A stretch of 64,000 nucleotides of DNA from Erythroxylum novogranatense (lineage: Eukaryota; Streptophyta; Magnoliopsida; Malpighiales; Erythroxylaceae): the NCBI GenBank assembly GCA_029891385.1, contig CM057233.1, positions 9,303,460-9,367,459 on the forward strand, in the 5' to 3' direction. This document shows positions 33,943 to 45,799 of this stretch, in pieces (within the stretch, counting starts at the first letter, position 1; every line of letters begins with the position of its first letter). The translations under genes and the position numbers were made by a program. The notes under the pieces are model-generated. The model ran no database searches and was not told the origin of the DNA. It saw only the letters and a list, made by a program, of their open reading frames with translations.

Positions 33943-35963
33943 TTTAGGTGGTATCGAGCCAAAGAATCTGAATGTATCGGGCACGATCAAACATAGGTCA
34001 AGTTGCATGCATTTGAGTCGTGTCGTTGCGCATCGTGATAATCGATCCTTAGTCTTAGTCGACGAGGATGAATCCTACGTGTGCATACGTGTTAAGTGAC
34101 TAAGTGAGAGAAAAGTGAGACCAGATAGAATGTGAGCCCATGAATGTGTATGGGCAATGAGGAATGGGAAAAGGAAACATCGATAATGAGAATTATAATG
34201 TCTCGTGGTTAGAATGACTATGTTGGCTTAGGCGATTAAGGAAAGAATTGATATCAAACCGAGTCCCCGATTAATGTGGCAATATTACGGTGATGTAAAA
34301 CGAATATGTCTAGAACTTGGAGAGGTCCACTGGAGATATGAGAAGCATACTGGTTATAGGAGGACTAAGTGAGATGAAAAGTCCGGGATGATTAGGGAAT
34401 TAGAGTTCTGACTGTAGATGCGATGAAATGGGAAACATTGGAACTGAGTAAAACGTAGATGGTCCGATCAGGCAGATATTGATTCACTGCATTTGTGTTC
34501 GATATCAGTAGATATCATAGGTAGATGATGATAGCGAGATTGTAATAAGGTCAATATTGTACCGTAACGATCTATCTAGAACTGAAAGAGCAAAGTGCCT
34601 AGTAGGGTAAGAAGAAGTAGAAATGGTGAGACGAAAGTGTACAGATGAACTGTCGTGAAACGGTTATGATAATGAGCGCATAAGTTTGGGACCAAAATGG
34701 TTATGAGAATATTGTGCTAAGAGTGGATTTAATCAGTATAAGAGGATAGTAGGGTAAAAGGAAGACTGGAAATTTCTACTGATTGTGCATCGGAAAATTC
34801 TGGATTGGTTGAATATGTGTATATGGAAACAGAAATAGTAAATGGATGGGTGAACAGATAGAGGTACAGTGTATCTGTATCCATGAAGGTAATATGTTGT
34901 CGTGTTTTGGGGACTGTGAATACCCTATTATAGATTGTTTGAGGAATATAAAGAGATATGTAGCAATAAGGAGATGACATTGTATAAGCCAAGTGGATAT
35001 GACCTTAAAAGGTCAAGCTGACACATGAATGATATGGGAATGAAACTAGGGAAATGAAAAAAAAAAGAAACAATGATAGTGATATATGAAAAGAGTTGTC
35101 GCATTTAAGTCGATTTACCGTTGGGAGTATCTATTAGACAGTAAAGTTGATCATGATTAATGAAACGTATGTGAAAGATACATGGAAATCATAGAGGAGA
35201 TGATCGGTGAATGATTAGAGTGGCTATAAGTGTAAAGTTCATAATGGGTTAAAGTAAGACATAAGATGACTGAATGTACCTTTATGAGAGGAAATGAACA
35301 AAAAAAATATTATGGCATCAGTCCTCTATTTGAGGATTAGCATAAACAGAAATGAGTTTTATCGAAGTCTGAATTGTATAGGTTACTAATTGGCTTTCGG
35401 ATAAGATAAAATAAGTTCTGGTGAGGTGTAGATTGTGGAATAAGTGTTAAAGAAAGTGTTTATGTGACTGTCACATGGAATCTTAGTGCAAGGACTGTTT
35501 TGATCTTTAAATTATGGCATAAAATTGTTCTGATTGAGATAGTGCGTATAGTTGAGAATGATTGAAAAGTAATTTGGGACACTAATTGGCTGATGAGTCT
35601 TTCGTGAACAATATAATGACAGTAGCAAGACTAATGGTCAAACGAAAAGAAGTACAGACGAAATCAAAAGTGAAATTGAGTCATATCTCAAGAGTAGATT
35701 TAGACATAACAAGTGAAATATACGACTGAGGTTATCTGTATTGTGTGTACGGAAATGTAAAGTATTCAACTACATAAGTGGAATGAAGAGAAAAGAAGTA
35801 GAGACAAGAAGTCCTAGTGGGACACTGAGACTGATGTGAAGGAATGTTACCTTCATTAAGGGATTGAAAATAAAGTAATCATGGACCCAATGAACAACAA
35901 AAATGTGAGTAATGTCTGTTGAAGTCGACAATACCCCAATAGAGATTGATGTGAGGTAAACAT
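33943..35963 (+). other. Interior of element A, 5' part (non-coding)
   Basis: Purine-rich on the plus strand and with no frame of note after 34099. About 34915-35040 aligns with B's interior (about 61800-61925, minus): gtgaatac, gattgtttgag, gtataagc-aagt and gacctt-aaaggt occur in the same order. aacat at 35959-35963 is the left target site of element D. Confidence 0.7.
33949..33960 (+). other. Primer-binding site of element A
   Basis: TGGTATCGAGCC lies six bases after the LTR. The initiator-Met tRNA site seen elsewhere in this window is TGGTATCAGAGCC, so one A of a CAG triplet is missing; this is possibly a sequencing error. Confidence 0.75.
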
Positions 35964-37774
35964 TGTTAGAGTAGTGCCCTAAAGGTAATCGCCTTTAGCG
36001 CATTTTGTACATTCTTTATAAATAAATAAAGAAAGGCATATTTCATTAATTTGTTGTTCATTATTTATGAACTGATATAGATCTGTAATCAAATTAATGA
36101 AGTCCATGATATATGACATAGCATGAAGGAAATTATGATGTGATCACACTATCGAGATTCCTATCATGCAATTATGTCATTATCTAAATTATCCTAGTCA
36201 TAGGATTATTGAGACTGGACATCAGTAATCCGGAAAGACTAGCACATCTCATGCTCCTTGATTTGATCAAGCAGTGGATCTCAGAAACTGTAAATATGAG
36301 ATATTTAGGGTTGAGATGTGGATGCTTACTAGAGGTAGTAAGTACATTCGATGACCGCCATGAGATCATCACATGGATGTCCTATTCTAATGTCGGTGAT
36401 AATCTCATCATAGTAATGGTGCAAGTATCCTTAGACTTGAGGTGCTCAAGGATATCTTGGATACCGATTACTGCTTTGACTCCATTCCTTGTTGCCTTAC
36501 AGAGGTCACTCATAGGGTGGTGCTTGGAGTGCGTTTGAGGTATTCAAGGTAATTGAGTAGCCAATAGAGGATTCACCACTTCGTGATAGCGTAAGATGAT
36601 ACCCATGGCCTCTTGTCGGGGTCATTACTTAGAAATCTCCGTCGAGTATGTATGTCGTGAAGAGTGTCTTGATGACATAAAGTAATGAGTCTAGACAAGA
36701 ATCGAAATCACTGGACTAGATTTGACGTAGTCATTCTAGTGAGAGTTGACACATTGCCCATACTCATAACCAAGTGGGGTATAGCATGGTGAAAGGACGA
36801 ATTGCACGGTAATTGTCTATGGAAGGGTTCGTGATATGGTCCATGATGAATATATATTCATTCGTCAAACCAATTACTTTCCGGTCAATTGGGGGTCATG
36901 ATGTGTTGCTAGATACCGCTCATGACTTGCTTAGATTAAGTGTTAATCTAAGTGGCCAACATAACCGGGAACCTAATGGGTCACACGCATAAGAGTGTCT
37001 CGGAGAACTCGTAAAATAGTTTTAGACAGAGTTCCAATATATGGAGAGCAACAGGATTAATTGGATCCCGATGAGATCAAGATATGTCCCGATGAGATCG
37101 CGACATTGATATTGCTGAAAAAGGTTTCCGGAGGTTTTTTCCCATACCGAGACCGGGTAGGCCGGTAGGACCGACCCCAGTGTGACTGGACCACTTCAGT
37201 AATATATATACATATATATATATATGATTAATTAATTAAATAATATATATATATATATGTTATGTACGTGGAAGATGGAGAAGGAGGCCTTATCATCATT
37301 TTAACTTTATATATATATATATATATATAAGGCTATACGTGGATGGTCCACCTTCTTTAGCATTTAATGAGTCTTTTAAAAGTAAAAGACACATGGCTTA
37401 TGTATAAGATGATGAGAATGATCGTTTCAAAAAAGAGAGGTGAATTGAAAAAGGTTTTCAAGCTTTCTTTCATAAGAAACCAACGAGCTCTTCTTCTCCA
37501 AGCTATTTCTCCATCTTTGATCCAAGCTCTCCATAGAACAAAGGTAAGATCTAGCAGTCTTTAATTTGTTCTAGCTATTCCTGGGTCAAAGGGTTTGTCC
37601 CGGTTAGGTTCTCCGATCTCTGCGTGGATACCGTTAGAGACGGTCTCCTTTGGCCGTTATAGTTTGAGTTTGTTGTATAGACACATGGATCCTGGCTTTC
37701 GGGAAGGTCCCGGAACAAAAATTTTTGTTTTCCGCACCGTGGGAATGTGATGCTCACACCGGGATTTTCCTACA
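35964..37774 (+). repeat. 5' LTR of element D
   Basis: Begins TGTTAGAGTAGTGCCC and ends TTTTCCTACA. Near its start ctaaaggtaatcgcctttag can fold into a stem-loop. (TA)n tracts occur at about 37200-37260 and 37308-37330. The second copy is 53399-55243. Confidence 0.93.
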
Positions 37775-37775
37775 G

Positions 37776-37788
37776 TGGTATCAGAGCC
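37776..37788 (+). other. Primer-binding site of element D
   Basis: TGGTATCAGAGCC, complementary to the 3' end of initiator-Met tRNA, lies one base after the LTR. Confidence 0.9.
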
Positions 37789-39577
37789 ACTTGTGTCGTA
37801 TATAACAACGAAACCATGACTAGGTCGGAGTTGCTATAGCTTGTGATGATGATGCATGTTGTATGTGTTGAATTTCGAATTCAGTATGAGATATAGTTTT
37901 CGAAATTTTCTTGCCCAGATATGTTTACAAGATGTTTTTGCATATGTCTGTGGAAGCCCGGAATTTATCAATGTGATTTGATATAGTTTTGCTAATTTAT
38001 TCCCTAATGTGCTGAGTGCTGTCTTTGTGCACATTCACTGAACAGGCATGCCTATAAATTCAAGAATAAATTTTAGAAATTTTTTTTTTCGGATTTTCTT
38101 TCACCTACATGTCCCTAAGATGTTTATGAATGTCTATGTGGATGAAAAAATGTTTTCGAGGTGATTTACTATTTATTTGAGAATTTATTGTGTGCTGCTG
38201 GGAATAGCTGTGTTAAGGAACACAGATTTTGCATTGGCTTTGTTGCTGAGGTTGAATGAGTTTTTGATGGAAATAAATCCTGAAAATATTCATGGAGCAT
38301 TCTGGGAACATTTAGTGACCTCTGTAATTTTATTAGAATTTATTGAAATTTTTCAATGGGTTTTTCAAGAAAAACATAGAACTTGGCAGTTTTGAGAAAA
38401 TTGCTGGAGTTGTTTTGTTTGAACTAAGAAATTGTGTAGATTTCAGTTCCAATGCCTTGGATCATTTTTAATGTGATTAAAAATGTGTTACATTGATGTT
38501 GTATGCTTTCCTAAATGAAGTTCTTGAAATTAGGTTTCCAAATAATTTTCGGATGTCAAATGTGTCTCATTAGCGTCTCGTTAGTATATTCCCTTATCTT
38601 GATTGTTTTGGCCGTCACAAATTTTGTGACATGTGCCGAAGTAGTCTTGATAAAGTGTAGACTACCTAGAGATAATTAGGTTGATAATTTGATATTCTCG
38701 AATTATTTGGAAATCCAAGTGAATAATAGTATATTCACCGATTTCAAATTCTTCATATATAGTTTGACTATATATGGTAAGCAACAATGAAAGTGTTTCA
38801 TTGGTGCATCATAATAATGTGTATTAGACTTGGTATTGGGAATTGGAACTATACGAATTGAGAAATTAGCCAATTAAGATAGCAATTTCTCTTGGATAAG
38901 TCGACTTACACAATGTACAAGTCGACTTGTCTCTTATCGTAGACGATAAGTCGACTTGCACAATCGAACAAGTCGACTTGTTCGTGTACAGCTGCATAAG
39001 TCGACTTACACATGCATAAGTCGACTTACACAGAGGCATAAGTCGACTTATACATACACAAGTCGACTTATAACATGCAAAGAAGGGATGATGGATGATT
39101 TTAGGTATAAACTCAATGTGATTGATCATATGCCCTAAATCATTCCATATAGTCATAGTGACTATAATCCTACGACTTGGAGAAGAAGAAGATGAGACCT
39201 GAAAACCCTCAAATCATATGAAAACTAACGCCTTCCATTAATATGGGGAGAACCAGAGTTCTTATAGAGTTGGGTTGTTGGGCAAACCCAAGCTCACTCT
39301 TATACGGATATGTTGAACCATGAAAATGAGATTTTCGGATTAATGGGTGGGTTTTCACTAGAAGCGTTGATTTGTTGAGTAAACTCAAGGTCAACGTGGA
39401 CTGAGGCGAAATTGGGTAGTGTACATCAGATGTACACGCATCAAGAGTTGATAACCCAATGTGTGTGCATACATCAAAAGTTGATAGCGCTAGTCGATAG
39501 TTGCACCTAAGATGGAAATGATATGATTGATACCTGCCGATTGAACTAAGGTGGCTTGTTGGGCAAACCCAAGGTCA
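37789..39577 (+). other. Leader of element D, 5' part
   Basis: Untranslated leader with no credible frame. It holds eight AAGTCGACTT palindromes (38898-39069) and three TTGGG-loop-CCCAA or TTGAG-loop-CTCAA hairpins (39278-39291, 39375-39388, 39559-39572). It aligns throughout with E's leader. Confidence 0.75.
38898..39069. repeat. AAGTCGACTT palindrome array in D's leader
   Basis: Perfect copies start at 38898, 38919, 38948, 38970, 38998, 39018, 39040 and 39060; spacings are 20-29 bp. The sequence between copies varies freely, while the 10-mer is invariant. Confidence 0.92.
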
Positions 39578-39582
39578 TTTTA

Positions 39583-41265
39583 TGTTAGAGTAGTGCCCTA
39601 AAGGCAATCCCCTTTAGCGCTTTTTATTCATAGTCATGTACAGACTTTATGAATAAATAAAGAAAGGCATGTTTCATTTATTTGATATTCTTTATGAATT
39701 GATATTGATCTTTAATCAAATTAATGAAGTCCATGATATATGATATAGCATGAAGGAAATTATGATGTGATCATAATCCTGAGATTCCTATCATGTGCAA
39801 TTATGTCGTTGTCTAAATTTTCCTAGTCATAGGATTAATGAGACCGACATCATTAATCCAGATGACTAGCATATGTCATACTCCTTGATTGGATCAAGCA
39901 GTGGATCTCAGAAACTGTAAATATGAGATATTTAGAGTTGACATATGGATGCTTACTAGTGGTAGTAAGTTCATTGGATGACATATGGATGCTTACTAGT
40001 GGTAGTAAGTTCATTGGATGACCTACCATGTAATTGAGTAGCCAATAAAGGATTCATCACTTCTGTGAGAACAGAAGAGATACCCTGGCCTCTTGTCAGG
40101 AGCATTACTTTAAGTCTCTGGCCAGAGCATGACTATGTCATGAAGAATGTCTTCATGGACATATAAAGTAATGAGTCCTCAGACAGGAACTGATTTCACT
40201 TGGGCTAGACTTAGTCTAGTAAGAGTTGACATATTAACCATACTCATAACCAAGTGGGGTATAGGATGATGAAAGGCTTAATTGCACAAGAATTGTTCAT
40301 GGAAGGGTTCGTGATCCGGTTCGTGATGAATTCATCAAACCGATTACTCTCCGGTCAATCGGGGTCATGATGTGTTGCTAGATACCGCTCATGACTTGCT
40401 TCGATTAATTGTTAATCTAAGTGGCCAACATAACCGAAACCTAAAGGGTCACACGGATAAGAGTATTTGGAGAATCAGAAATAGTAATTGGACAGAGTTC
40501 CAATTATAGAGAGCATTAGATTAAATGGATCCCAATGGGATTGGGATATGTCCGATGAGATCGCGACATCAATATTGCTAAGAAAGGTTTAGGAGTTGTT
40601 TCAAAGATCGTACCGACAGCCGGTAGGACCAGGCCCAATTGGATGGACCTTAAGAATATATTCTAATTAATTAATTAAGTAATTAATTAATTAATTATTA
40701 TATATATATATGTACATGGACGTTGGAACATGAGAAGAGGATAAGAATGTTGAAAAGTCAAAGATGCCTTCATTTAATGCTTAAGGATCTAATGGCCATT
40801 AATCATCCAAATGTCCTCATCTTTAGGTGTCTTATTTAATTGTTAAATAAGCCTATAAGGAGGCTTCCTTTGATGATGAAGGACGACGGTTTTGCTTGGA
40901 AGGAAAAAGAGAATGCTTAAGAGTTAAGCTTTGGAAAAACTAGCTTTTCATTTTCTTCATTCTTCCTTAAGGCATAATCGGATTCTCTCTTCTCCAACAA
41001 GGATACCAACGTCAATCTCAAGCTCTCCAGGACAGAGGTAGGGTCTAGCAGCTCTTATTCTGTTCTAGCTATTCTCGGGTCAAAAGGGTTTGACTCGGTT
41101 AGTTTTTCGATCTGCGTGGATACCTTTAGAGATAGTCTCTATTGGCTATTCAGGTTTGAGGTTTTCATACCGACACCGGGATCCTGGGTTTCGGGAAGGT
41201 CCCGGGAATAAAATTTTTGTTTCCGCTGCTGGAACATGTGATGTTCCTCCCGGAATTTTCCTACA
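39583..41265 (+). repeat. 5' LTR of element E (rearranged)
   Basis: Begins TGTTAGAGTAGTGCCC and ends TTTTCCTACA. Compared with 47387-49207 it carries a tandem duplication (gacatatggatgcttactag and what follows, at about 39929 and 39979) and lacks the ~190 bp that follows this point in the other copy. Confidence 0.92.
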
Positions 41266-41266
41266 G

Positions 41267-41278
41267 TGGTATCAGAGC
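41267..41278 (+). other. Primer-binding site of element E
   Basis: TGGTATCAGAGC, an initiator-Met tRNA complement, lies one base after the LTR. Confidence 0.88.
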
Positions 41279-42390
41279 GTCTGGTGTCGTAGTGTATGAA
41301 GCTTTAATGAAGCTAGATCATAAACCCTAATTGCTTGTGATGTTGTAGCATGTATTCTGTTCAGATTTCGAATTGCTATAGAGATAGGGTTTTCGAAATT
41401 TTCTGCCCAGGAATGTTCATAACATGTTAGAGAATATGTCTATGAATTTTCAGAATTTATCGATTTGATTAGATAAAGTTTTGCTAATTATTTCCCTAAG
41501 CTTACAGATGCTGTTTTTGAAACGATTCTGTGAAGAGGCAGTAGTATAAAATCAAGAATAAATTCTATAAAAATCTTTTTCTGGATTTTCCTTCACCTAC
41601 ATGTCTCTAAGATGTTGGTGAATGTCTGTGAGCATGGAAATTGGATTTCAAGGTGATTGGATATTTATTTTCGATTTTATTCTATTCTGTTGGGAATTGC
41701 TGTGCTGATGAACACATAATTTTAATCGGTTTTGTTATTTTTGTTGACTGAGTTTTTGATGGACTAATATCCTGAAAAAATTCAGGTAGAATGTTCTGAA
41801 CATTTAGTAACCTATATAATTTTCTCAGAATTTATTGAAATTGTTTCATTGATCATTTCAAGCAATGTACAGAACTGGACAGTTTTGGTGAAAATTGTTG
41901 GGACTGTTTTGCTTGGCTTGATTGAGTTTGCTTTTTCAATTCCAATGCCTTGCAGCATTTTTAATGTGATTAAAAATGTGTTATCTTGATTTAGTATGAT
42001 TTCCAAAGTGAATTGCTTGAAGTTTCTTTTCCAAGAATTTTTGAATGCCGAATTGGTCACTTTTGTGTCTCGTTAGTATATTTCATTTTCTTGCTTGTTT
42101 TGGCCGTCACAATTTTTGTGACAAGTGCCGGAGTAGTTTTGAGAGTGTATACACTAGCTTGAGATGCTTAGGTTGAGAATTTGGGTGTTCCTAAATTATT
42201 TGGATATTTATGAGTTTTGACTCATTTCAAGCTTTTAATATAGTTTGACTATTTAAGGCATTCATGGATCAATGAAGTGTTCATTGATACATCAACTAAC
42301 AGATATTACCTTAGGTATGATGGTATTGTGAATTGGAATTGCATTGATTGAGGAATTAGCCGATTAGAAATAATAGCAATCTTGCAGAAT

Positions 42391-42729
42391 AAGTCGACTT
42401 GTTTGCTACATAAGTCGACTTGTTTTCTAAATAAGTCGACTTGTTTGCTACATAAGTCGACTTGTTTGCAGGATAAGTCGACTTGTTTTCTGGATAAGTC
42501 GACTTGTTTTCGGGATAAGTCGACTTGTTCAAGATTTCAGTATAAGTCGACTTGTAGCTTCTTGTAAGTCGACTTATACATGGGCAGGTGAAATAAGTCG
42601 ACTTGTGTCATACAAGTCGACTTGTGTCATACAAGTCGACTTGTGTCATACAAGTCGACTTGTGTCATACAAGTCGACTTGTGTGTGGGCAGAAGCATAA
42701 GGTGACTTGCATTTGATGAAAGTCGACTT
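42391..42729. repeat. AAGTCGACTT palindrome array in E's leader, 15 perfect copies
   Basis: Copies start at 42391, 42412, 42433, 42454, 42475, 42496 and 42517 (exactly 21 bp apart), then 42544, 42566 and 42595, then 42614, 42633, 42652 and 42671 (19 bp apart), then 42720; a decayed copy lies at about 42699. Linker sequence differs while the decamer is invariant. Confidence 0.95.
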
Positions 42730-42922
42730 GTGACATGCTCAGGTTGGATGATGGATGATTATAAGGATTGATTCAATGCGATTGATGAAATCTAAATCAT
42801 TCCATATAGTCTTCGTGACTATAATCCTTACGCTGAGTCTAGAGTTTCTAAATCCTCCTTGGTATATGAAAACTAACGCTTCCATTAATATGGTAAGAAC
42901 CGAGTTCTTATAGGATGGGTTG

Positions 42923-43301
42923 TTGGGTAAACCCAAGGTCACTCTATCTGGATATGTTGAACCATGAAAATATGATTTTTCGATTAATGGGTTGGTTTTC
43001 ACCGAAGCGTTGGTTTGTTGAGTAAACTCAAGGTTAACGTGGACAGAGGTGAAATTGGGTAGCATACATCGGATGTACGCGCATCAAAGAGTTGATACCC
43101 AATGTAAGTGCATACATCAACAAGTTGATAGACCGATCGATAGTCAGGTCAAGATGTAATTGGTATATCCGATACCTCCGAGACATAAGGTGGCTTGTTG
43201 GGTAAACCCAAGGTCATTCTCAATGTCGGTTATCGATGATGCAATTGGTATGTTCGATACCTACCGATTGACCTAAGTTATGGCTTGTTGGGTAAACCCA
43301 A
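42923..43301 (+). other. Four hairpins in E's leader with a paired base change
   Basis: TTGGG-TAAA-CCCAA occurs at 42923-42936, 43198-43211 and 43288-43301; 43018-43031 reads TTGAG-TAAA-CTCAA, in which both sides of one base pair change together. The same set, with the same changed second member, occurs in D's leader (39278, 39375, 39559, 49283). An RNA stem is inferred. Confidence 0.6.
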
Positions 43302-43492
43302 GGTCATTCTTAGCAATATCGGATATCGACCCACTAGGACATTATGTCACTTTGTTTCTTTGGATTCAGAATGAGGGTTATGGATTCTATGAAACTAGTG
43401 GGAGCTTTTTGCATATCATTCAAGTCCTTATGATTATGCAGCTATTCCTATTCTAACATTCTTCCTCTCTATCCGCAGTAGGTGATTTGAAA

Positions 43493-44260
43493 ATGTCGTC
43501 AAGTGTGAATCTTCGCCACTTATGGATTCCAACAAGTTAATCGAACCGAATTTTCGATGGTTAAGGAATCGAGAATAGTTCTCGATCCGAAAGTCAGGAT
43601 ATATCCTAGATTTTTCGCCAGATGCACTGCCGTCGATGCTTCGATGATGATCGAAGGCATATAGTAAGCATCTAAAGGACGGTGACATGGCGACTTGCAT
43701 TATGCTTGCGTCGATGTCACCGAGCTCTGTATAAAGACGAGTCCATGGATGCTCACACTATAGTTTTTCATCTTAGGGAGCTGTTTGACGAGCAAGCCGG
43801 TCCGAAAGGTTCGAGACCTCAAGGCTTCTCTTCACTATTAAGATGGCCGGGGACATCTGGCATGCGAAGACGCCTCGAAGATGAATGGCTATATTGAGAG
43901 ATTGGTCGCCTTAGGTTTTGAATGGATCATGAATTAAGTATATACTTAATTACGGTTGATTGTCCGGCAGGTTATGCGCAGTTAAGTGCTAAACTATCGG
44001 ATGAACCAAATATCCACTACAATACTGGTGATCAATCGCTCAAGACAGTGAAAGGCATCTATCAAGAGTGATAGTAAGCAAGTCTTTGGTGGTTGCTTCT
44101 TCATCTTTTGGGACCAAGAAGAAAAGAACCCAAAGAAGAAGAAGGCAAAGAAACCAAAGGGAGGCGCCATCAAGAAGAAGACCAAAGAAGCGCCCGAAAG
44201 GAACTTGCTTCCATCGGTAAAGATGACCATTGGAGGCGCAATTGCAAAGTCTATTCGAGT
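43493..44260 (+). pseudogene. gag of element E
   Basis: The copia gag core is recognisable across frames: FHLRELFDEQA at about 43770-43800, a Lys-rich stretch around 44110-44190 and a CCHC knuckle ending DDHWRRNCKV at about 44205-44240. In the knuckle one cysteine codon is damaged by a missing base. Gag forms the particle and binds element RNA. Frameshifts fall at CG-containing positions where D keeps CTG or CAG. Confidence 0.75.
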
Positions 44261-44389
44261 CGTTGAAGCGAAGAAGGCATCGATGCCTCGACTACTTCAG
44301 GTTTGTATGTCATTGAAGTTAATATCATTATCGATCACAACATCTGGGTATTTGATCTGGTTGTGGCTCACACATATGTAATGATATCG

Positions 44390-45700
44390 GGGCCTTCGAG
44401 ATGATGAGGCAACTCATGAAGGGAGAAGTAGACCCACGTGTTGGAAATGGAGCAAGAGTTCTTTGCATTAGCCGTAGGAACCTATGTTTTGTCTCTCCCT
44501 ACCGGGCTTCTTTGGAATTGGATGATTGTTATTTTGTACCCGTTTTGACAAAGATATATATCATTCGCTTTGTCTCGAATAGATTTGGATTCCATATGAA
44601 TTTTAATAGCAATGGTTGTTCTATTAATTCTAATGGAATGCTTTATGGAACTGGTACATTGTGCAATGGTATTTACATATTAGATATGTCTAATCCAATT
44701 TTAAATGTCAATGACACCAAACGGCATAAAAGAGATAATCTAAAGTCAACTTACTTATGGCATTGTCGGCTTAGCCATATAAATGAGACACGCATATCTA
44801 AGCTCCACAAGAGTGGCAGTTTAGGGTCATTTGATTATGAATCATATGACACATGCGAATCTTGTTTATTAGGCAAGATGACTAAGTTACCTTCAAGGAA
44901 AGGGTGAACGGCGATTGGAGTATTAGACCTAATACATTCAGATGTATGCGATCCGATGTCCATCCATGCCAGAAGTGGTTGTCGTTACTTCATTACCTTT
45001 ATCGATGATTATTCACGATATGGGTATTTGTATCTGATGAGATACAAATCTGAAGTGTTTGAAAAGTTCAAACAATTCAGAAATGAAGTAGAAAACCAGC
45101 TTGGTAAAAGTATCAAGGCATTACGATCCGATCGTGGTGGAGAATACTTAGACCAACAGTTTCTGGATTATCTCAGAGATAATGGGATATTATCTCAGTG
45201 GACTCCTCCTTACACGCCACAGCACAACGGTGTGGCTGAAAGGAGAAATCGAACCTTGTTGGACATGGTACGATCAATGATGGGTTTCGAAGTTACCAAA
45301 ATCGTTTTGGGGTATCGCTAGAGACAAATTGCTTACTTGCTAAGCGAGTTTCCTCTAAGGCAGTTGATGTTACTCCATATGAGATGTGGACTAACAGAAA
45401 ACCTTATCTTTCTCATTTGAAAGTATGGGGTTGTCGCCACGTGAAGCGGATTCATCGAGATAAGCTTGAAGCAAAGTCGACAAGTGTTTGTTTGTAGGAT
45501 ATCCTAAAGAGACCATGGGATATCAATTCTACCTAGTTTGAGGAACAAAAGGTGTTTGTTTGAGCGTCTTTTTTTAGAAAGAGTTTCTTCTGCAAGAAGA
45601 CGAGGGGAGCAAAGTCGAACTTGAAGAAGTTCAAGATGCTCAAACAAGCACAGATCAATTGCTCGAACTCGAGACTATCACTCATTCAGATGAAGTATGA
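44390..45700 (+). pseudogene. Protease/pre-integrase/integrase region of element E
   Basis: 44401-44907 holds the GAG pre-integrase domain (STYLWHCRLSHINE, CESCLLGKMTKLP). 44956-45321 holds the integrase core with [17 protein letters not shown] and NGVAERRNRT; 35 residues separate the second Asp from Glu, as in DD35E. Downstream to about 45700, VDVTPYEMWTNRKPY-like residues and the YPKETMGYQFY segment are split by frameshifts. The protease active site just before 44390 is not readable in one frame. Confidence 0.85.
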
Positions 45701-45799
45701 TTCAACCTTACATTGCACACGAAGTTCGTATGTCAAGTAGGATGCGACCGCCCTTAGAGATACGGTTTTCGTAAGTGAACAGAATGACGATTGCTCATA

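Larger units (their letters stand above)
41279..43492 (+). other. Leader of element E
   Basis: A 2.2-kb untranslated leader, long for a copia element, with no credible frame; the 42382-42567 frame is only the palindrome array read as KSTC repeats. It holds the AAGTCGACTT array (42391-42729) and four hairpins at 42923-42936, 43018-43031, 43198-43211 and 43288-43301. Confidence 0.75.

Noticed and set aside
33943..35963. Long non-coding RNA or unknown gene in the ORF-less stretch
   Set aside because: Position between primer site and polypurine tract and homology with B's interior make it retrotransposon interior.
42382..42567. 61-codon frame reading KSTC every seven residues
   Set aside because: It is the 21-bp palindrome array translated; the frame breaks as soon as spacing changes.
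42391..42729. CRISPR-like appearance of short repeats with variable spacers
   Set aside because: The repeat is only 10 bp, linkers are 9-19 bp, and it sits in the leader of a plant retrotransposon; nothing prokaryotic is present.
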